A DNA stretch of 64,000 nt from DASRLE01 sp052325505 (GTDB lineage: Bacteria > Verrucomicrobiota > Verrucomicrobiia > Limisphaerales > Palsa-1400). Under the pieces are notes generated by a model. It was not told where the DNA came from. It did no database searches and worked only from the letters and a program-made list of their open reading frames with translations. The DNA lies in contig JBKQUS010000051.1 in NCBI GenBank assembly GCA_052325505.1, positions 21,349-85,348 on the forward strand, written 5' to 3'. This document shows, one piece after another, positions 8,650 through 17,932 of this stretch (positions within the stretch are counted from its first letter, which is position 1; each line of letters begins with the position of its first letter). Position numbers and translations under genes: made by a program.

Positions 8650-8923
8650 GGTGAATGACGCCAACCAGATTGTTCATGATCAATGAGTCTTATCACAGAG
8701 GGTCTGTTTGAGCGAGCGGGCATTTCCAGCCCAATACCATGCCTGAGGAGTTATTTGATCCACGAACCCCTGGAACAAGGGGACTTCATTGGCATGGGCG
8801 ATTATCTGGCGCAGGAATTCGGACACTGGAATCCCAAGAGGCATCTCAATCTTCCAATGATAATAATCCGTTTGTCAAAGGGCCTTTTTGCTGCTACCGT
8901 TGTCTTCTAAACGTTTCGTTGCC

Positions 8924-9733
8924 ATGAGCGTGCTTTCCATTAAGAAGCTGTTACCGCCCGACGTTCTGCATGACAAGCAGAGCGAGCCGGACCATCGCCA
9001 GTTGCGCATCGACAAGGTCGGCGTGCGGGGATTGCGCTTTCCCATCCAAATCCGCGACAAGGCGCGCACCCTGCAAAACACCATCGCCACCGTCAGCATG
9101 TTCGTCGATTTGCCCCATGAGTTCAAAGGCACCCACATGAGCCGGTTCATCGAGGTGCTGAACTCCCACGGTCATATTGTCCATGTCGATAACATCAGGG
9201 ATATCCTCTACGCCATGCAGGCCAAGCTGAAATCGGCCGTGGCCCATTTGGAGATGGAGTTTCCATTTTTCCTGGTCAAAAAGGCGCCCATCTCGGGCAT
9301 GGAAAGCGTGATGGATTATACCGCCCGGTTCGACGCCAACGCCATCGGCAAGGAGATTGATTTTGTGCTGACGGTCAAGGTTGGGGTGACGACGCTTTGC
9401 CCCTGTTCCAAGGCCATCAGCCGGTTTGGGGCGCACAACCAGCGCGGCTTGGTCACTGTCCAGATCCGCTCGCGCAAGGCGATTTGGATCGAAGACCTGA
9501 TCGCCCTGGTGGAAAGTTCGGGCAGTTCGGAGTTGTATTCCCTGTTGAAGCGCCGGGATGAAAAGGCGGTCACCGAGCGGGCTTACGAAAACCCGGTTTT
9601 TGTCGAGGATTTGGTGCGCAATGTCGCCGTCAAGCTGAACGCCAACCCGGATGTGACGTGGTACAAGGTCGAGGCGGAGAACTTTGAGAGCATCCACAGC
9701 CATAATGCTTACGCGTCGATTGAGAAAGGGTGA
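8924..9733 (+). CDS. folE2: GTP cyclohydrolase FolE2 (type IB)
   Basis: This enzyme converts GTP to 7,8-dihydroneopterin triphosphate, the first step of folate and queuosine synthesis. The protein (269 aa) shows the FolE2 pattern: DKVGVRGLRFPI near residue 31, FVDLPHEFKGTHMSRF near 60-75, and the metal-site motif CPCSKAIS at 159-166. FolE2 replaces zinc-dependent FolE and can use other metals. The ATG at 8924 fits the family N-terminus; upstream in-frame ATG codons give unlikely extensions. Confidence 0.93.
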   Translation: MSVLSIKKLLPPDVLHDKQSEPDHRQLRIDKVGVRGLRFPIQIRDKARTLQNTIATVSMFVDLPHEFKGTHMSRFIEVLNSHGHIVHVDNIRDILYAMQAKLKSAVAHLEMEFPFFLVKKAPISGMESVMDYTARFDANAIGKEIDFVLTVKVGVTTLCPCSKAISRFGAHNQRGLVTVQIRSRKAIWIEDLIALVESSGSSELYSLLKRRDEKAVTERAYENPVFVEDLVRNVAVKLNANPDVTWYKVEAENFESIHSHNAYASIEKG

Positions 9734-9884
9734 ACGGGGGGAGGGCGGCGTTGTCTGAAAAAAAGGTGAAAAAAGGCGAAATAAAGCAAAAAAATTGTGG
9801 CATTATGTGGGTTCTTTGCTACATTCCCCCTCCCCGCAGACAGGCGGGGCGGGCCGTTCGGGGGGATTAAGTGGAGAGACGATT

Positions 9885-10472
9885 GTGACGAAGAAGAAAA
9901 CAACCATGAAAAAGGCAACTGCAACGCGGGCGCACGGCAAAAAAGCCGGGTCGGCCACGGCCGCGTCGATTCTCGGCGGGGGAGTCGTAAAGGCCAAAAT
10001 CAACGGGCAGATCAAGGTCAAGCCGCAATGGGCCAAGTATCACCGCCATCTGCTGGAGCTGCGCGAGCGGCTGACGAATCAAATGAGCGGCCTGGCCAAG
10101 GAGTCCGCCGAGGAGATGTCCAGCTACAGCCTGCACATGGCCGATTCCGGCACGGACAATTTTGACCGCGATTTCGCCCTCAGCCTCCTTTCGTCCGACC
10201 AGGACGCGGTTTATGAAATCGAAGAGGCGCTGAAGCGGATCGAGAAGAACACGTATGGGATTTGCGAACTGACGGGCAAGACCATCCCGGCGACGCGCCT
10301 GGAGGCCATTCCCTGGACCCGCTTCACCGTCGAGGCTCAAACCCAGCTCGAACGCGACGGAGCATTGCGCCAGCGCCGATTGGGCCAGTTGGGCACTGTG
10401 GACAACTCGGGCGGGACTGAATTGGAAGAAGAGGAAGAAGCGGAAGAGAAGCCGGCCAAAGAGAAAGAATAA
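9885..10472 (+). CDS. DksA/TraR-family regulator with degenerate zinc finger
   Basis: The 195-residue protein has a basic N-terminus, a coiled-coil region (about 48-125, with the DSGTDNFDRDFAL block between its helices) and a C-terminal YGICELTGKTIPATRLEAIPW segment of the DksA fold. Canonical DksA binds RNA polymerase through the secondary channel and holds zinc with four cysteines. Here only Cys127 remains, as in chlamydial DksA-like proteins. The GTG at 9885 is chosen because GGAG (9873-9876) sits 8 bases upstream. The tail is acidic (EEEEEAEEK). It lies 2 bases before rpmG, suggesting a link to ribosomal protein expression. Confidence 0.8.
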   Translation: MTKKKTTMKKATATRAHGKKAGSATAASILGGGVVKAKINGQIKVKPQWAKYHRHLLELRERLTNQMSGLAKESAEEMSSYSLHMADSGTDNFDRDFALSLLSSDQDAVYEIEEALKRIEKNTYGICELTGKTIPATRLEAIPWTRFTVEAQTQLERDGALRQRRLGQLGTVDNSGGTELEEEEEAEEKPAKEKE

Positions 10473-10474
10473 TC

Positions 10475-10642
10475 ATGCCCAGAGAAATCGTCACCATTGA
10501 ATGCACCGAAGCGCGCAAGGAGGGCAAATCGCCCTCGCGCTATACAACGACCCGCAACAAGAAATTGAAAACGGAGAAGCTGGAGGTCAAGAAGTACAAT
10601 CCGTCTTTGCGCCGTCGCACCGTCCATCGCGAAATCAAGTAA
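10475..10642 (+). CDS. rpmG: 50S ribosomal protein L33
   Basis: This 55-residue basic protein (MPREIVTIECTEARKEG, then a YTTTRNKKLK stretch and LEVKKYNPSLRRRTVHREIK) matches L33 in length and pattern. Only one cysteine is present, so it is the zinc-independent form. It starts two bases after the DksA-like stop and ends four bases before rpsR, so the three genes form an operon. Confidence 0.92.
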   Translation: MPREIVTIECTEARKEGKSPSRYTTTRNKKLKTEKLEVKKYNPSLRRRTVHREIK

Positions 10643-10646
10643 CTTT

Positions 10647-10913
10647 ATGCCACGAAAAACACATCCCGAAAAACCCGGCGGCCGCGGAGCGAAGGGCAAG
10701 TCCTCCACCATGGAAGTCCGCACGCCCCGGCCCAAACCCAAGATTGACTTCACCTTTGACGCCCTGGACTTCAAGAATGTCACCCTGCTCAAACAATTCG
10801 TGACCGACCAGGGCCGCATCCTTCCCCGCAAATACACCGGCCTGCCCGCCCATTACCAGAGGCAGTTGAATCGCTCCATCAAGCGGGCGCGCCAGATGTT
10901 GTTGATGAAGTAA
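10647..10913 (+). CDS. rpsR: 30S ribosomal protein S18
   Basis: The 88-residue protein has a variable basic N-terminus and the S18 core: DFKNVTLLKQFVTDQGRILPRKYTGL then HYQRQLNRSIKRAR. S18 pairs with S6 on the platform of the small subunit. Its last 35 bases overlap the end of the convergent coaE gene, so the two mRNAs would share complementary 3' ends. Confidence 0.93.
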   Translation: MPRKTHPEKPGGRGAKGKSSTMEVRTPRPKPKIDFTFDALDFKNVTLLKQFVTDQGRILPRKYTGLPAHYQRQLNRSIKRARQMLLMK

Positions 10914-11496
10914 GGGTCTTCGCCAGCGCCTTCTCCAGTTGCGCGGCGTGGGCTTCCAGGGTGGTATCGGTCCAGATCACGAAATCCGCGCGGGCGATTT
11001 TCTCCTCCACCGGCCATTGCGCCACGAGCCGCTGCCTGATTTCGGCGCTACTCCAGCCGCGTTCCCGCAGGCGTTCGAATTGAGAGGCGGCGCAACACGC
11101 CACACAGATAATGGCGTCAAAGGAGGATTCGGCATTGGTTTCAAACAGGAGCGGAATAACCACCGCGCCCGCGGCACACCCGGAAGCGCGCCACTTCTCC
11201 GCCTCCGCTTGCCAGACCTGGCGAATCTTCGGATGGAGAATAGCCTCAAGTTTGGCACGCTCCGCCGGGTCCGCAAAGACCCGCCGGGCCAATTCCCTGC
11301 GGTCCAAGCCGCCCTCCGGCGAAATGACCGACGGGCCAAAGGCGAGGGTAATTTCGGCCAGGGCCGGCTCGCCCGGCCCGACCAACTGACGCGCGATGGC
11401 ATCGGCATCCGCCACAGGCATGCCCCGTTTCTGCAACAAAGCGCCGGTGGTTGATTTGCCCATCCCGACACCGCCCGTGACGCCGAAAAGTTTCAT
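10879..11496 (-). CDS. coaE: Dephospho-CoA kinase
   Basis: This enzyme phosphorylates the 3'-OH of dephospho-CoA in the last step of CoA synthesis. The 205-residue protein has the P-loop GGVGMGKST at residues 8-16, the ADADAIARQLV motif, and the LDRRELARRVFADP and HPKIRQVW segments of the family. ATG 11496 places the P-loop at the usual distance from the terminus; a further upstream in-frame start would add five residues. It runs leftward and overlaps the rpsR 3' end. Confidence 0.93.
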   Translation of the reverse strand: MKLFGVTGGVGMGKSTTGALLQKRGMPVADADAIARQLVGPGEPALAEITLAFGPSVISPEGGLDRRELARRVFADPAERAKLEAILHPKIRQVWQAEAEKWRASGCAAGAVVIPLLFETNAESSFDAIICVACCAASQFERLRERGWSSAEIRQRLVAQWPVEEKIARADFVIWTDTTLEAHAAQLEKALAKTLTSSTTSGAPA

Positions 11497-11535
11497 GTGC
11501 CCGGGTTGCAAGGTCCTGGCGGCGAGTTGCCGCGC

Positions 11536-14500
11536 CTACGGGGACAGTTGAATGGCGCGATAGAACATTTGCGGAGCATTCGTCACACTGTTGGTAAAAA
11601 TGAAGGTGCCGGCGTTGGTGCTGACCGCCGTCCAATTCACCAGATTGCTCGAGGCCTGAATAGCGTAACTTTGGCCCAGGGACCCAACGAGCGTCGCTTG
11701 GAATATGCCGCCTGCCGAGACAACGGCATTCGTCCAGGACGGCGGCGCAGTGCTTACCTGGCTGGTATTGACCGGGCTGACGGAAGTCAGACCCAGGGAC
11801 CATCCGCCGGTGATGACGCCATTGTTTCCCTGCGTGTCGTCATAAACGTAAAGCGACCAGATGCCATTCGGGTTTATGCCGTTGAAGAGGTCGAGATTGG
11901 TGTCGGCGGCGGGCACAAGCGCGAGGCCGGGGAGGGTGTCAAACGGGCTGCAGGCCGTGGGCAGGAATGTTCCGGAAACCAGGGAACTGTTGGAGGGCAA
12001 GTTTTGCGCCGAGGTGTCAGTGCTATCGAAAGTCAACACCACATTGCTGACGCTATAATAGGCGCCGGTATGCTCCATCAACATCACTGCCTGACCAGCG
12101 GGGCCAACCAGCTCCACCTCGACATCATTGGGCCAGGTATGGGCGAAATCGAGCAGCGTGGCCGTGACCTTGCCCACCAACAAGTTGGACACCGCATTGG
12201 TCAGGCCGGTGACCAGAATACTGGAAGGATAGGGAGAACCAGGGCCGATATACGGGATGGTAATGGCGCCTGTGTTGGTGAAAGATTGCGTGGCGGGCAT
12301 GAGGAAGGTAAAGCCAACCGAGCCCAGATTGGTGCTGCCGTCTTGCAAGGAAAACTGCGCCGTGATGGTTGCCCCGGAACCGCCAGTCCCGACAAACGTA
12401 TAAGGTTGGGCGGCAGCCCCTCCCCCGGGGGCAATGGCGCCATAGGAAGCGGTGGTGGTGATGGGCCGGAGGCCGGAATTCGCCTGCAATGTCGCCACCA
12501 GACTGGCTGTCGCAGCCGTGCCGGTGTTAACCAGGGTGAAGGCCACTGTATTGGTCTGATTGGGATTGATGGCGCCATTAAAGGGAGCCGAACCCTGCGA
12601 CACCAGCGTGGCTGGCCCATTGGTGATGAGCGGCGCAGGATATGTCACGGTGATCTGAGCAGTGGTGGAATTGTTGGCCAAATTGTCATCAACGCCCAGA
12701 GTGTTGGTGACACTCCATACGTTGGTCAGGACGCCAGTGCTGGTGGGGGTGGCAGTGATCACAACAACCGCGAATTCCCCGTCGGGAATCGCCCCGAGAT
12801 TGCACTGCACAGAATTTGCAGTGTTGCTGCAACTGCCTTGCGAAGGATTGGCGGAAACCACGTCAAGGCCGGACAAATTGGAAAACACTCCGACCACATT
12901 GAAGGCATTGCTGGGACCGTTGTTGGTGACGTATAGCGTGTAAACCAAGCTGTAACCAAGAACGCCTGGATTCGGACTGACGGAGACAGGCCCGACGGCC
13001 AGATCGGCCGGCGGCAGGTTGACCATCGTCACCACGGTGGCCGTGCTAATCGAGGAGCTTCCATTGAGCGCGGTCGAGCCGGCGGTAATTGAGTTGGTTT
13101 GCAGACCGCCGGACTCAGCCGTCACCACATTGGTGATGATCACGCCTTTTCCCGGCTGCAAAGTACCCAGGTTGTAGATATTGGTCTGACCGCTCTGATT
13201 GTTGGCGGCTCCGGCAGGAAGTGTATTGGTAAAAAGGGCCAATCCCGCCGGCAGAATATTCGTTACAAACACATCCGCCGCGTCGGGGCCGTTGTTGGTC
13301 ACGGTCCATATATTGGTGATGTAGTTGCCCAAGACGACCTGATTGGTCGATGCGGTGATGCTGACGGCCAAATCCGCGACCTGATTGACCGGCGTGATGA
13401 CTGTAAACGCCAGCCCCCAACCATTGGAGATGGCGCCCGCATCCCCTTCCGCGTCGTCCTCAATGTAGAGGGACCACGTGCCATTGGCCGGAAGGCTGCT
13501 GAAAACTGTCAAATTGGTGTTGTAAGGCCCGACGGGAACAAGCGAGTTGCTGAAGGTCTCTATTGTGCCGTAATCGCCCGCAAAATAATCGGCCGGCCGA
13601 TAACTTGCCGAAACAATGTCCCCTTGGTCCGGCAGGAGGGAGGCGGTTTGATCGAAAGTGACGGTGATGGGCGAGGTGATTGTGGAATAATCGGCGACAG
13701 CGGACATGAGGACGCAACTGGCCCCGGTAGGCCCGACAAGCAACATGCCAATATCATGCGGATAGCTGTGGATCAGATTCGAGACGGTGACTGTGACCGC
13801 TGAAACATCCCCATTGACATCCGACACAGCGATGTCCGATGGGTATGGATTGGCCGGACCTTCATCCGGATAGGGAATGAACTGCTGGTCGGGGATGCTG
13901 ATGAAATTGGTATTCCAGAAACTGGAGACAACCGGCATGACGAAGGTAAAGGTGGCCGTGCCGAGATTGTTGGCGCCATCCTGCAACTGCAAGACGGCGA
14001 GGATTGTGCCTCCGTTGGTGCTGCTGGCGGTAAACGAGAATTGGCGCGCTGTGGGAGCAGCCTCCGGCTGAAGCGCACCATAAGTTTGCGAGCCGCTGGA
14101 AGACGTGACGCCGTTACCGTTCTGCAAGGTGGCGACCAAATTGGTGGTGGCCACATTGCCCACGTTCTGGAGAGAAAGCTGAACGACGTAGGATCCAGTT
14201 GGCCCCACTGCGCCATTGCTGCTGCCTGAAGTTATCGTTGCGCCGGCCGCCACGATGGTCACGGTCGGCACTTCCTCCAAGTTTGTGAGCGTGAACACAT
14301 TATTGCTGAGATTAGGATCCCCCGGCTGGCCGAAGACGGAGAAGGTGGAGACCATGAAATTCGAGTGAACGCCGGACTGGAGGGTGGGCGACTGAACGAC
14401 ATTGACAAAGACCACGCTGGTCCCGCTGGCCAGGTTGGATATCGTCGCGCTCACCAAATTGTTGGCAACGGTGTGGCCCGGCAGGCTGCTCGAAATGAAA

Positions 14501-17500
14501 GTGCTCCCAGCCGGCAACGACTGGCTCACCAGCACGGTTGTGGCCGTGTTAGGGCCCGCGTTCGATATGGTGCCGATGTAGCCCAGGTTGTTGCCCTCCG
14601 CCACCGGATTGGGCGAGGCCACCGCAGTGATGCTCAGATCCGCGGCAGGGCCAACGATGGTCGAGACTGCGGCGTAGTTGTTATAGAGATCCGGATCGAT
14701 TTCGCCGGAATCGGCGCCGAGGGAAACGGTGGTGCTGGCCGTGAGGTTGCCCGTGACGGTCGGGCTGACCACGATTGTCACAACCACACTCGTTCCCACC
14801 GGGATGTTGCCCAACTCCGCGAACGAGCCATCGAAGGAGACCGTTCCCTGCGAGGTGGTGGCGGAGATGAAATTGGCGCTTGGCGGCAGAACAGTGGCCA
14901 GCGTAACGCCCAAGGCCGTGAAAGGTCCGTTGTTGGTCACGTCAATGGTGTAGGTGAGCAAGGCTCCCTGCAAAACGGAACTGGGCGAGCCTGTCATGGT
15001 CACGGCCAAATCCGCCGCCGGTTCAGTCAAGAGCACGGTGGCGGAAGCGGTCGTGATGCCGGGATTGGGGCCGGGAACAGCCGAGGTGACGCTGGCCGCG
15101 CTGGTGATAAGAGCAGTGATATTGGTGCCCAGCGTACTGGTGGTAAACTCCATCGACACGGGAACGGTGGCCACGCCATAGACGGGGAGGGATGCCAGCG
15201 TCATGCTGAGGTTGGTGATGGTGAGGATAGCGCCGACCGAGTTAGTCAGGACAGTGACGTCGATGACTCCGGCGGGCAAAGTTTGAGTAATGATGACGTT
15301 TGTCGCCGGACTGGGTCCGGCATTGGAGACAGTGAGGCTATAGACCTCGTTGCTGCCAACGTAAACAAGGCTTGAAAGGGCGGACATTGCCAGCGAAAGA
15401 TTCGCCCCCGGACACTGGCCCCCGCCGTCCACGCAGACGCTGGGCGAAATACTGAGAGACCAGCACTCCAGCATAGCCACGTCAGTCGAAAACTCATCCT
15501 GTACCTGGAGTTTCCACGTTCCATTAAGATTGGCGCCGGTCAGGGAATCGAAGTTTGACAGAGGCTGTTGCGGTTGAAAGCTGCCGATAAAAGGCGGCGT
15601 GCCGGAAGCAATCGGAACCGTGGCCGCGTCGTCAAAGACGGTTTCCAAACCCGAACCGCAACCTGAGCCGTAATTCGTGCCGCCAATGCCATTATTTTGG
15701 GACAACAGCACGTTGGTTCCGCTTGGGCTTATCAATCGCAGAGTGATCCCGCCATCATCTTGCGATAAGAGATAGACGGATACGGTTACTTTGCCAACGG
15801 CATCCAACCCCGAAACCACGATGGCGGAATTGGTGGCAAGCTGATTGGTTGGAATGGAGACCGGCGTCAAACTTGTAAAAGTCTCCGCCGGCCCAAGAAG
15901 GCCCGAAGAAAGCCGAATATAGTTGGTCTGGCTCCCCTGGTCATATTTCAACACGAGGACCAAATTAATGGGGGTTCCGCAAACGAAAGTCGGTTCCGTG
16001 CTGAGCTGAAAGGGGGTCAAATTGGTGGCGCTGCCGTTGGTCAGAAGCGCCGGGTAAGCAGAGATGCCCTGAGCCACGATCGCTCCGATGGTGGTCGAAT
16101 AAAGGGTGGCCTGGATACCGGTGGCAGAGACACGGCCTTCGTTGGTCAGCACAATCGTCAGATCATTGCATTCATCATAATCAACGACCCCATTGCCATT
16201 GCCGCCGGAGATAACGTTGGTGAACACAGCCAGGATGGGATAATTCACAAGGGGGGCCAGGGAATTGATCAAATTGCTGCCCGCCGGCGTGCCCCACCCC
16301 GTGCAGAGGTCGTAGCCGGCCACGGCGTAAAAGAGGTTCGTACTGACGAGGTTTGTGTTGTTGCCGCTCACGATGTCGTGAAATGTAGAGGAATAGAGAG
16401 ACCCTTTTCCAATGGCGTAGATCGCAGGATTGATAAAGCCCATCTGCGCCTCACCGTTCTGAGAAGCCTGTTGATTGACGAGGGCGTCAAAAGCCGCCCA
16501 CAAAGGCGTGGCCGCGCTGGTGCCACCGAAGCTCCCTGACAACCCGTTGCTATATGTGACCCAAATGTTATCCGCCGTGAGGGCCACATCCGGCAGGTTC
16601 CGAAATGTCGTTGAGCCCTGGTTGGCAGTCATGTTGATGCCTTGCTGCCAAATAGGAATCGCGTTGGTGACGCTGATGCCACCGCTGCTGGCGGAAGTGC
16701 CTGTGCCCGCAGTAAACCAATTCCAAACGACTTCGGATTGCCAGGCTCCGCGCGGTCCGGTGGTGAACAAAGTTGTGCCGCCCACGACAGTGATATTGGT
16801 ATCATCAGAAGGAGTCGGGACTTGACCAGACGGATAAGCGCCACTGTCACCCGAGGCATTGAAGAAGGACTGTCCCTGAGCGGCCATCTGCTTGAAAATG
16901 GGATCGGTGGATGCATCGATGGGATAAGACCAGGAAGCGCTGAGTTGATTGGCCAGATCGTCCGTGGCCATTTTGTTCAGAATGTCGTCGGTCACATTGC
17001 CTTCATAGACGATCACTTCGTTCAAGCCGGGGGCCATGGCGATCGCCATTTCAATGTCCAGGGACACCTCGCCATTTGCGTTGCCCGGCCCGCCGTCGTA
17101 GCCGTCCAACAACACCGGGATTACGGGCACGTTAGGCAAACCAGCCAGGGTCTCGTAAGCCGTGATGTCACTCTGGTAGTAGCCTGAACCAAATTCCAAA
17201 AGCGCGACGGATTGACCGGCTCCAGTCAGTGCCACACCGGGAACGTAGGCGGCCCGAAAGTCGTATCCAAGGTAAGTACTGTTCGGTCCCGAGCCCAGCG
17301 CAGGCCCGTTGGTCTGGGCGGGAGCGAGGCGGATTTGTTTGAGGTTGGGGTGCGGCAGCATATAATTATCCAAGCCGCTGATATGCAACACCGGAAGGTT
17401 CAAATCAATGGAGGGTTCCGTATCCGGCGCAAAGAAATCGCGGTTGTCGGTGGGATGCCGGTAAACCCGCAGTGTGGTATGAAAGGCATTATCGATGTCC

Positions 17501-17916
17501 GCAACAGACGCCTCCACATCCAGCAAAGTGCGGTTGGGATGGGTGCCGACCACAGGCAGATTGTGCGAGATGGCAAAGGCCTTCAACGTTTCATAATCCG
17601 CCGTCGTCGGGCCAAACCGTTCCACAAACTGGGCAGGAGTCAAGTAGTGATGATAGTTGGGGCTGGCCGGATCATAAATCTGCTGGAGCAGCCTGGACAG
17701 CCCCGCCTGGTCGCGCAAGGGCAGACCGATGGCCAATCTCAAGCGATTGGCACCATTGAGTTGGCCGACCGGCTGCAAGCCGGACGCAGCCTTGGGCACA
17801 TGGCCATGAAGGACCTGGCTTCCAGCGGCGCGCGCCGGCATGGCCGGCAGAAGAGCAAGAACTGCGCAAACCGCGGACACTGCCGCTGAACACAAGCGAT
17901 GGATGGGTTTTTTCAT
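11536..17916 (-). CDS. Giant secreted sedolisin (S53) protease with P-domains and DUF11 repeats
   Basis: The 2126-residue protein has a signal peptide (ends near MPARAAG), a pro-kumamolisin activation domain (about 35-190) and a sedolisin domain (about 215-590). The catalytic Glu283 and Asp287 lie in NGEVSLDIEM, the oxyanion Asp357 in ASGDSGA, and Ser467 in GGTSAATP. All are present, so the protease looks active, probably at acidic pH like relatives. The remainder has three proprotein-convertase-like P-domains and several DUF11-type Asn/Thr-rich beta repeats, a likely surface stalk. ATG 17916 starts the signal peptide and lies 16 bases after the upstream stop. It is the last gene of the five-gene run. 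Confidence 0.88.
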   Translation of the reverse strand: MKKPIHRLCSAAVSAVCAVLALLPAMPARAAGSQVLHGHVPKAASGLQPVGQLNGANRLRLAIGLPLRDQAGLSRLLQQIYDPASPNYHHYLTPAQFVERFGPTTADYETLKAFAISHNLPVVGTHPNRTLLDVEASVADIDNAFHTTLRVYRHPTDNRDFFAPDTEPSIDLNLPVLHISGLDNYMLPHPNLKQIRLAPAQTNGPALGSGPNSTYLGYDFRAAYVPGVALTGAGQSVALLEFGSGYYQSDITAYETLAGLPNVPVIPVLLDGYDGGPGNANGEVSLDIEMAIAMAPGLNEVIVYEGNVTDDILNKMATDDLANQLSASWSYPIDASTDPIFKQMAAQGQSFFNASGDSGAYPSGQVPTPSDDTNITVVGGTTLFTTGPRGAWQSEVVWNWFTAGTGTSASSGGISVTNAIPIWQQGINMTANQGSTTFRNLPDVALTADNIWVTYSNGLSGSFGGTSAATPLWAAFDALVNQQASQNGEAQMGFINPAIYAIGKGSLYSSTFHDIVSGNNTNLVSTNLFYAVAGYDLCTGWGTPAGSNLINSLAPLVNYPILAVFTNVISGGNGNGVVDYDECNDLTIVLTNEGRVSATGIQATLYSTTIGAIVAQGISAYPALLTNGSATNLTPFQLSTEPTFVCGTPINLVLVLKYDQGSQTNYIRLSSGLLGPAETFTSLTPVSIPTNQLATNSAIVVSGLDAVGKVTVSVYLLSQDDGGITLRLISPSGTNVLLSQNNGIGGTNYGSGCGSGLETVFDDAATVPIASGTPPFIGSFQPQQPLSNFDSLTGANLNGTWKLQVQDEFSTDVAMLECWSLSISPSVCVDGGGQCPGANLSLAMSALSSLVYVGSNEVYSLTVSNAGPSPATNVIITQTLPAGVIDVTVLTNSVGAILTITNLSMTLASLPVYGVATVPVSMEFTTSTLGTNITALITSAASVTSAVPGPNPGITTASATVLLTEPAADLAVTMTGSPSSVLQGALLTYTIDVTNNGPFTALGVTLATVLPPSANFISATTSQGTVSFDGSFAELGNIPVGTSVVVTIVVSPTVTGNLTASTTVSLGADSGEIDPDLYNNYAAVSTIVGPAADLSITAVASPNPVAEGNNLGYIGTISNAGPNTATTVLVSQSLPAGSTFISSSLPGHTVANNLVSATISNLASGTSVVFVNVVQSPTLQSGVHSNFMVSTFSVFGQPGDPNLSNNVFTLTNLEEVPTVTIVAAGATITSGSSNGAVGPTGSYVVQLSLQNVGNVATTNLVATLQNGNGVTSSSGSQTYGALQPEAAPTARQFSFTASSTNGGTILAVLQLQDGANNLGTATFTFVMPVVSSFWNTNFISIPDQQFIPYPDEGPANPYPSDIAVSDVNGDVSAVTVTVSNLIHSYPHDIGMLLVGPTGASCVLMSAVADYSTITSPITVTFDQTASLLPDQGDIVSASYRPADYFAGDYGTIETFSNSLVPVGPYNTNLTVFSSLPANGTWSLYIEDDAEGDAGAISNGWGLAFTVITPVNQVADLAVSITASTNQVVLGNYITNIWTVTNNGPDAADVFVTNILPAGLALFTNTLPAGAANNQSGQTNIYNLGTLQPGKGVIITNVVTAESGGLQTNSITAGSTALNGSSSISTATVVTMVNLPPADLAVGPVSVSPNPGVLGYSLVYTLYVTNNGPSNAFNVVGVFSNLSGLDVVSANPSQGSCSNTANSVQCNLGAIPDGEFAVVVITATPTSTGVLTNVWSVTNTLGVDDNLANNSTTAQITVTYPAPLITNGPATLVSQGSAPFNGAINPNQTNTVAFTLVNTGTAATASLVATLQANSGLRPITTTASYGAIAPGGGAAAQPYTFVGTGGSGATITAQFSLQDGSTNLGSVGFTFLMPATQSFTNTGAITIPYIGPGSPYPSSILVTGLTNAVSNLLVGKVTATLLDFAHTWPNDVEVELVGPAGQAVMLMEHTGAYYSVSNVVLTFDSTDTSAQNLPSNSSLVSGTFLPTACSPFDTLPGLALVPAADTNLDLFNGINPNGIWSLYVYDDTQGNNGVITGGWSLGLTSVSPVNTSQVSTAPPSWTNAVVSAGGIFQATLVGSLGQSYAIQASSNLVNWTAVSTNAGTFIFTNSVTNAPQMFYRAIQLSP

Positions 17917-17932
17917 TGTGGATGCTTCTTCA

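Noticed and set aside
8683..8910. Possible 75-codon rightward gene before folE2
   Set aside because: No recognisable domain, no ribosome site and no similarity I can name; the region more likely holds the folE2 promoter.
11497..12936. Long rightward open frame opposite the sedolisin gene
   Set aside because: It has no signal, motif or plausible start, is full of Gly/Arg/His from antisense reading of Asn/Thr/Gly-rich repeats, and the opposite strand has a complete protease with catalytic residues.
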